Assembly: GCA_002420185.1 (NCBI GenBank)
Contig: DIHO01000014.1
Span: forward strand, 1 to 64,000
DNA length: 64,000 nucleotides
Origin: Opitutales bacterium UBA5694
GTDB taxonomy: Bacteria > Verrucomicrobiota > Verrucomicrobiia > Opitutales > Opitutaceae
Direction of reading: 5' to 3'
Shown one piece after another: positions 45,601 to 53,675 of this stretch; position 1 is the first letter of the stretch, and each line of letters begins with the position of its first letter. The position numbers and the translations under genes were made by a program. Under the pieces are notes generated by a model that ran no database searches, had not been told where the DNA came from, and was given only the letters and a program-made list of their open reading frames with translations.

Positions 45601-46233
45601 ATGGGTCTAAGGAACTACGCAATCGGATTTTCGGGCCTAGTTTTTCTGATATCCCTATTACAAGCAGCGGAGCAAAGTTTGGTAAGGGACGATGAGCTGG
45701 GAGAGGGAGCTCAAGATCTCCAATTTTCGAGAGACCTCACAGACCGACACGACGAAATCTTCCGAAAGTATACCCGTACCTACTTCGGAAGAATGCCCTG
45801 GAAATGGTTTAAGGCTCAGAGTATCCAAGAGAGCAATTTGCAGCCTCACGCAAAAAGTGTGGCAGGTGCGATGGGATTGATGCAGTTGATGCCGGCCACA
45901 TTTCAGGAGATTCGAAAGGAAGTGGGGTTGCCGAATGCTCCTTATGATGCAAAGTCTAACATTCATGCGGGCATTTGGTATAATATGAAGTGTTACAATG
46001 TATGGACTGAAAGCCGGAGCAGCAGGGAGACTCTGAAACTGATGTTCGCTTCTTACAATGCCGGACCGGGGAGTGTTATCCGTGCCCAGAAAGTGGTACG
46101 GAGTGGTGGCCTCTGCAATGGAAAGCACTGGGACTGTATTCAGCGCGGCCTTCCTCAGGTAACGGGTAATCATTCGAAAGAAACAATCCAATACGTTGCG
46201 AATGTGGAACGCTACTACAAAATCTTGCGATAG
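45601..46233 (+). CDS. lytic transglycosylase (SLT domain)
   Basis: A 210-residue protein with an N-terminal signal peptide (LRNYAIGFSGLVFLISLLQA). The SLT domain (about 75-200) has FKAQSIQESNLQPHAKSVAG with the catalytic glutamate, GAMGLMQLMPATFQEIRKE, NIHAGIWYNMKCYNVW and LMFASYNAGPGSVIRAQKVV. These enzymes cleave peptidoglycan glycan strands in the periplasm. Two cysteines near the C-terminus (GLCNGKHWDCI) may form a disulfide. It follows the DUF350 gene directly. Confidence 0.9.
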   Translation: MGLRNYAIGFSGLVFLISLLQAAEQSLVRDDELGEGAQDLQFSRDLTDRHDEIFRKYTRTYFGRMPWKWFKAQSIQESNLQPHAKSVAGAMGLMQLMPATFQEIRKEVGLPNAPYDAKSNIHAGIWYNMKCYNVWTESRSSRETLKLMFASYNAGPGSVIRAQKVVRSGGLCNGKHWDCIQRGLPQVTGNHSKETIQYVANVERYYKILR

Positions 46234-46680
46234 TAGGGTGTGGAACCGGACCTCAAAGGCTGAATACGTTCGGTAATAGCCCGCGGGAGTGTTAGCGATC
46301 TTCGAACGGGGTTGCCTGTAGCCTAGAGCGTTTTCCAATTAGTGGTTCTTTCCCCTGTGTGGGGTTGGTTTGGACAGCTCTGGCATTGGAGGGGGGCTCG
46401 ACGGTTCGGTGAGCCGTATACAGGAACTTAGGGCCGTCGTGTCCTTGGTTTGCGACCTACTGAAGGAAGAATGCTTGAGACTGTTTAATTGAGAACAGGT
46501 TTTCACCAGTAATTCGTCACATTCAGATCTTTTGGAAAGTCTACCTATTCTTTAAGAAAATTTCGCACGAATCGAAAGGTAGGGCTCACTATCCTTGTTC
46601 ATCAGCATTGGCTAGTCCTGGTTTGGCTACCTAAGGACAAGCAGATCAATTTCCTAGTTTTATACTAATTGGACACTTGC
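46234..46680. other. intergenic stretch without a gene
   Basis: The convergent gap between the transglycosylase and msbA genes. I see no open frame with protein-like content on either strand, no RNA gene and no strong terminator; a short inverted repeat, CTCGACGGTTCGGTGAG at about 46398-46414, is the only local structure noted. Confidence 0.35.
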
Positions 46681-48411
46681 TTAGACCTGCCTATTGTAGA
46701 GACGTCGGTAAATTGGGCTGTTGACAATTAGGTCATCGTGAGAACCTGAATCAACGATTTGGCCGTTTTCGAAAACGAGTATTTGTTGGGCAGAGTCGAT
46801 CGTGCTGAATCGGTGTGCGATTATGAGGACCGTCTTACCTACTATTAACTTGCGGAGTGCTTGCTGAACTTTCTCCTCACTTTCTGTATCCAGAGCTGAG
46901 GTCGCCTCATCCAATATCAAGATCGGGGCCGCACGCAGAAAAGCACGGGCTATGGCAATACGCTGGCGCTGCCCGCCTGAAAGCCGAGCTCCTCGTTCTC
47001 CGACGATTTCGTTGTACCCTTTATCCATTGATCGAATGAACTCATCGGCGAATGCATCTTCAGCGGCAGCTATGACCTCTTCATCGCTGGCATCCTGACG
47101 CCCCAAGCGAATATTCTCCATCACGGTATCATCGAAGAGCACCGGTTCCTGAGAAACTAGAGCGATTTGTTGGCGAAGCTCGCTCAAGGGGACAGTGCGA
47201 AGATCTCTCCCATCGATTGAAATCGATCCGTTCGCCACGTCAAAAAAGCGAGGTACCAGATTTACGAAGGTGCTTTTTCCGGATCCACTTGGGCCGACTA
47301 GGGCACAGGTAGAACCAGCTGGGATCCGGGCGTTCACGCTACGCAGCACGGGATTGGAGTCGTAGGAAAAATCAACTTGGTCGAATCGGATTTCTCCATT
47401 GACCGATTTGAGGGGAGCTGCACCAGAATTGTCGACGACATCGATCGGCTCATTCAATATTTCCTCAACCCGACTCAAGGCAGCTGCCCCCTTGGAAAGC
47501 TCGGCCGCAAACATCCCCAGATTTTTGATCGCTGTATATAAAAAGTAGAGTCCGAGAAAAACGCCGGTGAACACCCCGCCGGCGACACCCTGAAAGTAGC
47601 CGATTACGAAGGCGATAGACAGGCCGACTGACGATATGGTCTCAATTACGGGAGGTAGAGAAAATCCATATTTTACGACCTTCATTTGTGCCTTGAACAG
47701 TTGTGCTGCCCGATCTCGGAAACGCGTGGACTCGCGTTCCTCAAGGTTGAAGGCACGGACTTCTCGAGCGGCGCTGAGATTTTGAGCAATATTCTGGGTT
47801 AAGCCGCCAAACTCTTCCTGTTGCTTTACCGCTTTTCGTGAGAGTTTCAGCGTAATGTGACGTATTGGGAAAATGACGATGGGCAGGGCTGCCAGGCAGA
47901 GGTATATTTCGAGCACCCCTTCGTCTTGAACGGCCTTGAGCGTGAGAAAGTAGGCAGCACCTATGATTGTCGCTGGCTGGGTGATGAATTTACGGGCGAC
48001 ATAATTAAGGGTGATCTGCAGCATCTGAGTGTCGCCTGTAATACGAGCGATTAAGTCACCTGTGGTATTCTTCTGAAAGTAGGAGAATGAGAGCAGCTGG
48101 AGACGGTCGAAAACTCGAATGCGAAGGTCCCGGATAGCGGATAGGCCCGCCGAGTGGAGAAGGTAGGCCCCAATGAAATTTGACCCTCCAATGATAAGAA
48201 AAAGGACCGGAAAGATTGAGGCGACGAGGATTATTTCGTTTACCATCAATGCCCGGTCATCGCTGAAAATACTTGTAAATAGCTTTTCGACCCCGTTCGT
48301 CAAACCGGCTCCAGTAAGGGCGCCCCCAATCGATCCAAAGATCGCTGAAAGCCATATTTTGCCTTGATATGGCCTAACAAGATCGTAAAATATAAGAAGG
48401 TTCGTTAGCAT
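46681..48411 (-). CDS. msbA: MsbA-like lipid/multidrug ABC exporter
   Basis: A 576-residue half-transporter. Its N-terminal transmembrane domain (residues 1-325) contains FDRLQLLSFSYFQKNTTGDL and ARITGDTQ, typical of ABC exporters. The C-terminal ATPase has Walker A LVGPSGSGKSTFVNLVPRFF (about 368-388), Q-loop IALVSQEPVLFDDTVMENIR, signature LSGGQRQRIAIARAFLRAAP, Walker B ILILDEATSALD and an H-loop IIAHRFSTI. MsbA flips lipid A-core across the inner membrane. A Kdo-kinase-like gene begins divergently upstream, supporting an LPS role, although a multidrug role cannot be excluded. Confidence 0.88.
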   Translation of the reverse strand: MLTNLLIFYDLVRPYQGKIWLSAIFGSIGGALTGAGLTNGVEKLFTSIFSDDRALMVNEIILVASIFPVLFLIIGGSNFIGAYLLHSAGLSAIRDLRIRVFDRLQLLSFSYFQKNTTGDLIARITGDTQMLQITLNYVARKFITQPATIIGAAYFLTLKAVQDEGVLEIYLCLAALPIVIFPIRHITLKLSRKAVKQQEEFGGLTQNIAQNLSAAREVRAFNLEERESTRFRDRAAQLFKAQMKVVKYGFSLPPVIETISSVGLSIAFVIGYFQGVAGGVFTGVFLGLYFLYTAIKNLGMFAAELSKGAAALSRVEEILNEPIDVVDNSGAAPLKSVNGEIRFDQVDFSYDSNPVLRSVNARIPAGSTCALVGPSGSGKSTFVNLVPRFFDVANGSISIDGRDLRTVPLSELRQQIALVSQEPVLFDDTVMENIRLGRQDASDEEVIAAAEDAFADEFIRSMDKGYNEIVGERGARLSGGQRQRIAIARAFLRAAPILILDEATSALDTESEEKVQQALRKLIVGKTVLIIAHRFSTIDSAQQILVFENGQIVDSGSHDDLIVNSPIYRRLYNRQV

Positions 48412-48626
48412 GCGAGTACAAAAGAGTGAGGGTCAGTAGGCTGAGTGCAATAGCGGATATCCCTCGGAACAATTTCCGGAGCCAGGCTCTGATACACTTG
48501 CAATTTACCAAACGATCCGCAACTTTCTCATCACGCCCGACTTTTTCATTTATTCCGAGTCACTTCTTAAAGGGAGCATGGCCATTCCCCTTAGGACACT
48601 CCTCTGGGTCTTCGTTTTCCACTTAC

Positions 48627-49397
48627 ATGCCATTGAAAATGCGAATTGCCGACTCATACGACCAGCCTGTCTGGCAGAGTTGGCTGCATGACTTGCCGGA
48701 GGCAGTTGCCCAATTTCCCGAGAAAAGTTTGCTTCAAGGTGGCCGTAACCAGCTCTTTCGATGCCGTTTTGAGGGCGTTGATCTCGTCGTGAAGCGATTC
48801 CCAAACGATGGAGGTTGGAAAAAAACAGTCTATCGGATTTGGGATAGCAAAGCCAAACGTTCCTATTTGCACACACAGCGCCTCAATCAAGCGGGTCTGA
48901 GTAGCCCTGCCCCTGTAGCCTGGCTCGAAGCATGGGAAGGTCAGTGGTTGAATGAGAGCTTTTACGTCTGCCTGTTTGTTCCTTTCGAACATGAAGCTCG
49001 CAAGCTCCATCAACTCCACCTGCCTCAAAGGGAGGAAAAAGCCCGCCTGCTGGGGCATTCTCTCGCAAAGATGCATTGTGCGGAAATACTGCATCTGGAT
49101 CTTACTCCCGGAAATCTTCTCTACACGCCTAGACAAAGCAGCGGCTGGGACATCCAGATAGTAGATAACAATCGGATGCGTTTTGGTCCAGTGCCTCGTC
49201 GGGCTGCCATCACTTCTCTTGCTCAGGCCGATTTGCCTGACGACTTGCTGTCGCCAATGCTCTCTACCTATGCTGAATCCGTAAGGATTCCGGTTGGAGA
49301 ATTGGAAAAAGCGTATCGCCGTCGCAGCCGAGGCTATGCATTGAAATGGCGAATTAAAAACGCAACTCGACCATTAAGGAGAAAAATTGGCCTCTAA
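48627..49397 (+). CDS. Kdo/WaaP-family lipopolysaccharide kinase-like protein
   Basis: A protein of about 256 residues with an incomplete-looking kinase fold. LLQGGRNQLFRCRFEGVDLV with VKRFPND is the glycine-rich/lysine strand, and ILHLDLTPGNLLY is the catalytic loop with Asp (HxDxxxxN pattern). IQIVDNNRMRFG is the DFG-equivalent. This is the WaaP/KdkA pattern that phosphorylates Kdo or heptose of LPS, but the family is variable. The start is uncertain; the ATG at 48627 or 48639 is preferred over the frame's first ATG at 48426. The next gene overlaps its stop by 11 bases. Together with msbA and waaA this points to LPS modification. Confidence 0.75.
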   Translation: MPLKMRIADSYDQPVWQSWLHDLPEAVAQFPEKSLLQGGRNQLFRCRFEGVDLVVKRFPNDGGWKKTVYRIWDSKAKRSYLHTQRLNQAGLSSPAPVAWLEAWEGQWLNESFYVCLFVPFEHEARKLHQLHLPQREEKARLLGHSLAKMHCAEILHLDLTPGNLLYTPRQSSGWDIQIVDNNRMRFGPVPRRAAITSLAQADLPDDLLSPMLSTYAESVRIPVGELEKAYRRRSRGYALKWRIKNATRPLRRKIGL

Positions 49398-50541
49398 ACA
49401 TAAAGTGAATCAGGGCTCATGGGACGGCTTCAGTGAGCAACCTTATCCGGTCCGGAATCGTTACACGGTCTTCGAGCGAATCCGGTGTTGTCTGTGGTCT
49501 CACTTTAAGTCTGTGCTATTCACTATTGTTGCATTACCTGCAGTCGTTAGTTTTCAGGGTGCACTCTCTTTGGGTTTCCGCCCTAGAAATTGGACATATC
49601 GCAGCAGGATCCCGCACGAGTTCATGGGTATCGCGGTGGGGTTGGACTCATGCGATGGCCCCCGGGTCGCACACGAAATCGAAGAGCTGGGGGTGCAACA
49701 GATACTGCTTCGCTTTCCCCTTTGGGAAATGGATCGACTGGAGGAGCATTGGGATTTTGTGGAATCCCTCCCCAACTGCGAATTTGTCCTGTGTCCCATG
49801 CAAGACCGTGAGCATATTCTCGATCATGATTTATGGCGGAAAAATTTGAATACGGTTGTACAACGTTTTTGGCCCAGAATTAAGAGCTATCAAATTGGCC
49901 AAGGAATCAATCGTTCAAAATGGGGCTTTTTCGGCTGTGATGAATTTCTTGCCTTCGCCAGTGTTGCGGAAGAGCTCCGATTAGACTTTCACGGTATTCA
50001 GTTCGTCGGACCCTGTGTTTTGGATTTTGAGCCGGTTCCTTTCATTCGTTCGATGCTGCACAGTTACGATATAAAGTGGGATGTAGCGGGTTGTGCGCTT
50101 TACGTTGACCGGCGAGGCTGTCCTCGAAATAGACAGCTCCTCATTTTTAACCTCACTCAGAAGATCTATCATTTTGTCGCCTGTGTGCTTTGCAGTAACA
50201 AGTCAAGCCGGCGTTTGTGGATAACGGAAGTCAACTGGCCACTAAAGAATCAAGGTATCTACTCTCCGACGGGAAAAAAAGAATGTGTTGACGAGGATAC
50301 CGCAGCCGTGTATCTGAATAGTTACTACGAAGATGCTTGGGAAAGCAAGCTTGTCGAGCGGGTTTATTGGTGGCAACTGATTTCACGTGGCTACGGCCTT
50401 ATCGATGTCAACGATGATAATGAATTGCGCTATCGTCCTGCCTACTACCAATTCCAGAAATTACTGACGAAAAATTTGACTGATTCAGATCAGTTGGAGA
50501 AAAATAAAGTTTCAGGAAGCTCAACTAGCTCGATTACGTAA
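49387..50541 (+). CDS. TIM-barrel glycoside-hydrolase-like protein
   Basis: A 384-residue protein that starts at a TTG overlapping the kinase gene. The N-terminal 80 residues include a membrane-like segment (VLFTIVALPAVVSFQGALSL at about 38-58). The rest looks like a clan GH-A-type (beta/alpha)8 fold: FMGIAVGLDSCDG, EIEELGVQQILLRFPLWEMD, IKSYQIGQGINRSKWGFFG, RLWITEVNWPLKNQGIYSPT with a possible nucleophile Glu, and VERVYWWQLISRGYGLID near the C-terminus. In GH-A enzymes the acid/base lies in an N-E pair; here the equivalent position reads Q-G in QIGQGINR, so it may be catalytically changed. The coupling to a Kdo kinase suggests a cell-surface polysaccharide function. I could not name a family. 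Confidence 0.65.
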   Translation: MASKHKVNQGSWDGFSEQPYPVRNRYTVFERIRCCLWSHFKSVLFTIVALPAVVSFQGALSLGFRPRNWTYRSRIPHEFMGIAVGLDSCDGPRVAHEIEELGVQQILLRFPLWEMDRLEEHWDFVESLPNCEFVLCPMQDREHILDHDLWRKNLNTVVQRFWPRIKSYQIGQGINRSKWGFFGCDEFLAFASVAEELRLDFHGIQFVGPCVLDFEPVPFIRSMLHSYDIKWDVAGCALYVDRRGCPRNRQLLIFNLTQKIYHFVACVLCSNKSSRRLWITEVNWPLKNQGIYSPTGKKECVDEDTAAVYLNSYYEDAWESKLVERVYWWQLISRGYGLIDVNDDNELRYRPAYYQFQKLLTKNLTDSDQLEKNKVSGSSTSSIT

Positions 50542-50922
50542 ACGATTTGAGCCAACACAGATTCGCCATTTATCGCGACGGGGGTTGCAGAGGATGAGAT
50601 TGGCTAACTTGTCTTGAAAGAACTGCTCCTTTTCTGAATCCGAGGATACGAGACGCATATCTTGATTTACAGCGATGGACCCCTACAGTGCGACCTAGGT
50701 TGGCCAAGCTTTCCCAACGGAGGCTGCACTTCCTTAAGATACGAAACCAAGACATTCGGCGGCGAATGGAGCGAGCAAAAGACGTTCTTTCATGCGAGGG
50801 TCAAAAGCCAAGATCCGACGCTTTTTGAGATCGTTCCAAGAGCCCATCGGGCGGTTTGGGATAGCGGTAGGGGGTAGACGTTCCCGCACGCAAGTTCTCT
50901 ATGGCAAATTGAAACTCGGAAA
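50542..50922. other. intergenic stretch with a startless open frame
   Basis: A plus-strand frame at about 50660-50877 (IYSDGPLQCDLGWPSFPNGG ... VPRAHRAVWDSGRG) is protein-like, but it has no upstream homology that I can follow and ends 45 bases before the aldolase wreck. It may be part of another decayed gene. The remaining sequence shows no gene. Confidence 0.25.
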
Positions 50923-51751
50923 ATGACTTCCAGCGAATTGCAACGACGCCTGCTTGGCCGGAAACCGGTATTCGGTAAGCTCATTGTGTTGTCTTCGCGC
51001 TATTGGCTAGATGTTATTCGAGGCTTTTGTATGGAATTTGTATCCATCGATGCAGAATATATCGCACTCGTTTGATCGGAATTGACCTGGTTGTGTCAGG
51101 CCTACGCGGCGATTGGCTTGCCGCTTATCGCGAGAGCTATCGCTCTAGATCTATTCGCAGCGACCATGGTGATTGAATGAGGTGCGGCGGGCGTTTTTGC
51201 TCCGTACATGAAGACTGTAGACAACGTTAGGGCACTTAGAGGAGTAGTGAAAAATCGTCCTACTAAAGGACGGAATTCTGGTGGGCGAGGTGGTGGAGCC
51301 AGATCTCGAACGATTCATGAATAATGGCGCCAACGAGCGACTGTTGATTATCAATACAGAGAGCGTTTCGGCGATAGAGTCGCTGGACGATATTCTATCT
51401 GTTTGGGATTTGGACTGGTTACTGATCGGGCCTCACGATTTTTCGGTTAATCTAGGCGTGCCCGAACAGTATAAGCAGCCTGACTTTATCGCGGCCTGCT
51501 CAACGGTGTTTCGAAAAGTACGAGCAGTGGCAAGTGGTGCCGGTATACACTTTTAGGGATAGCCCGAACGGGAGGTCTGTTTTCTCGAGAACGGCGCCAA
51601 CCTGCCGATCCACAGTGTGGGCACTCTTTTTATTTAACACCACTTGAACCTAGATCTGAAAGCGATCTGGAAAGTGGCGGACCCTGGAGACGAAGAGGAC
51701 CCGCAACTGAATAGCGATACGATTGAAGTTATCGAAGAGACTGTCCAGTAA
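50923..51751 (+). pseudogene. HpcH/HpaI aldolase pseudogene
   Basis: A full-length aldolase can be followed across frames. An ATG at 50923 gives MTSSELQRRLLGRKPVFGKL, then SIDAEYIAL. FAATMVIE and GAAGVFAPYMKTVDNVRALR follow in another frame. The open stretch 51281-51556 has ERLLIINTESVSAIESLDDI and WLLIGPHDFSVNLGVPEQYK, the metal and substrate segment of HpcH/HpaI aldolases. The end at 51751 reads LDLKAIWKVADPGDEEDPQL with a stop. Several stops and frameshifts make it non-functional. Parents cleave 2-oxo-4-hydroxy acids. Confidence 0.75.
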
Positions 51752-51954
51752 GTCAAAATTTGATGAGATTTCCTAATTGGCTGATTCGTTGTGGGTTTGT
51801 AGTTAAAAATGAATGTTGACCCTTTTTTGTAAATCGAGATTCTTCAATAAGTAAAGTTGGTTGTCGGATCAGATCCCTCTGGCGAAAAATAATTTCATAT
51901 CCGAGCCATTAGACACTCTCTAAACTAATGTATACCTTAAATACCCGTAATTGA

Positions 51955-53061
51955 ATGAATCCCGAAACTACCGCCTCCCATTTTAATGCCCCTGGTCAGG
52001 TCGTCACGGTTTTAAATATCGATTCGGGAAATGTCAATGATACTTACCGGGTCATAAAACGAACAACGTATTCAGAAAACCAATTCATATTACAGCGAAT
52101 AAGCCAAGCGGTGTTTCCGAGACCTGACTTGGTAATGTCTAACGTTAAAGCTATTACTGACTACGCTCACGACAAATTGGAAGCGCAGTCCGGTAATTCG
52201 AAACGAATTTGGCAACTGCCTCGGGTGATCCAAACTCGAGACGGTTCAGACTATCATCTGGACGCTGATGGCAACTACTGGCGAGCACTATCGATGATTG
52301 CCTCAGCGACCTCCCACGAAAAGGTCCTGAATCCCGAACACGCCCACGAAGCTGGATATGTGTTAGGACATTTTCAAAGTATAATTGCGGATTTTCCAGC
52401 GGATCAACTCGCTGATACGTTGCCGGGCTTCCATATAACGCCTCAGTATTTGAAACAATTTGATAAGGTAATTGAAAAAGATGAGGCTCAGCAGCGATTG
52501 GTAGCGTCCTCTGAAGCCCGCCGCATAGCGGAGTTCGTTGAGGACCGGCGAATATTCGCCTCGAAGCTGGAAGATGCAGTTGAAAGCGGCGAGTTGCATC
52601 ACCGTCCTATTCATGGAGATCCAAAGATATCGAATATAATGATTGACGATATTACGGGGAGGGGTACGGCAATCGTTGATTTAGATACAGTAAAACCTGG
52701 TCTTATACAGTACGATTTTGGCGACTGCGTACGTTCGGTGTGTAATCCAGCGGGTGAGGAGGCTCGGGATTTAAATGAGGTCTATATAGACACCGATTTA
52801 TTTCAAGCCCTAGTGAAGGGTTACTTGAAACAGGCAGACAAATTTCTGACGGATGCAGACCGGAAGTACCTTTATCATTCAATCCGGCTAATTGCGTTCG
52901 AGCTTGGACTACGTTTCTTCACGGATTACCTTGCTGGTGATGTGTATTTCAAGACTAGTTACGGTTCTCAAAATTTGAACCGAGCGAGGGTGCAGATGAA
53001 ACTTTGCGAGAGTATTGAAGTAAGAGAGTTAATACTCCGGCGCGTACTTGATGGTGAGTGA
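51955..53061 (+). CDS. aminoglycoside-phosphotransferase-fold sugar kinase (NahK-like)
   Basis: A 368-residue kinase of the APH superfamily. The N-lobe has LNIDSGNVNDTYRVI and FILQRISQAVFPRPDLVMSN. The C-lobe has HRPIHGDPKISNIMIDDITG with the catalytic Asp and TAIVDLDTVKPGLIQYDFGD with the metal-binding Asp. This pattern is close to N-acetylhexosamine 1-kinase NahK, which phosphorylates HexNAc in the cytoplasm for salvage or mucin-glycan use, but the substrate is unproven. The start is set at the ATG at 51955. The preceding AT-rich sequence from 51760 may contain the promoter. The gene stands alone; a nucleotidyltransferase partner is not visible. Confidence 0.8.
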   Translation: MNPETTASHFNAPGQVVTVLNIDSGNVNDTYRVIKRTTYSENQFILQRISQAVFPRPDLVMSNVKAITDYAHDKLEAQSGNSKRIWQLPRVIQTRDGSDYHLDADGNYWRALSMIASATSHEKVLNPEHAHEAGYVLGHFQSIIADFPADQLADTLPGFHITPQYLKQFDKVIEKDEAQQRLVASSEARRIAEFVEDRRIFASKLEDAVESGELHHRPIHGDPKISNIMIDDITGRGTAIVDLDTVKPGLIQYDFGDCVRSVCNPAGEEARDLNEVYIDTDLFQALVKGYLKQADKFLTDADRKYLYHSIRLIAFELGLRFFTDYLAGDVYFKTSYGSQNLNRARVQMKLCESIEVRELILRRVLDGE

Positions 53062-53588
53062 CCTGGGAGAAACTAAATTGAATCCGGAGACATCGGATAC
53101 CACGCAGAGAATTAATCGAATCGCGAATCTTTTCGATACCGTATTTCCCATTAGCGGAATTCGGATTAGAAACGACAGAAGTAATTTCGAGAGAAGTTAG
53201 ATTAGCCCAATTTAGGGCGTTGAACACCAAGCACGGACCTGGGTTTTCGCTTTTGAAAGAAGAGGCAGCGGGCGATGCGTCCGAGCAAGGTCGCGGAGAC
53301 TTTCTTTTTTACTTCTAGAAATTAAGGGGGAATTTGTTGAAGGCGTTCGACGTAGCAGAAAGGGTGTACTAAACTTGAATGGTAGATGGGCTTTCGGGGC
53401 AGGCGATAACAAAGAGCTTTGAGGTATTAGCTTTGGATTCTCGATTCGTGTGTTTGCGGATGAAATCGTTGAGAGCTGGTTCTTCTAAGATGAAGGATTC
53501 CCGATCGTGCTTCTCAGGGTGTAGAGGCTAGACCAGGCAATCGTCGGACGTTACGAAGATTAATGGAGAAAGTTTATTTAATAAGAGC
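53062..53588. other. intergenic stretch, possible gene debris
   Basis: No intact gene. A plus-strand frame at about 53340-53520 (LNGRWAFGAGDNKEL, then SFGFSIRVFADEIVESWFF across an in-frame stop) has some beta-strand-like character and may be a decayed carbohydrate-active enzyme, but it is not assignable. The rest is featureless up to the nrdA terminator. Confidence 0.25.
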
Positions 53589-53622
53589 AAAAAAAAACCC
53601 TACACCTGAACAGTGTGTAGGG
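53589..53622 (-). terminator. rho-independent terminator of nrdA
   Basis: CCCTACAC (53598-53605) pairs with GTGTAGGG (53615-53622) around a 9-base loop. On the minus strand it is followed by a run of nine T residues (the A-run 53589-53597). It lies 54 bases beyond the nrdA stop at 53676 and should end the nrdBA transcript. Confidence 0.9.
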
Positions 53623-53675
53623 CTTGAAAGTGAATGGGCAAGCTATTGCGGCTTGCTCGGCGGTCAATTCCCGCT

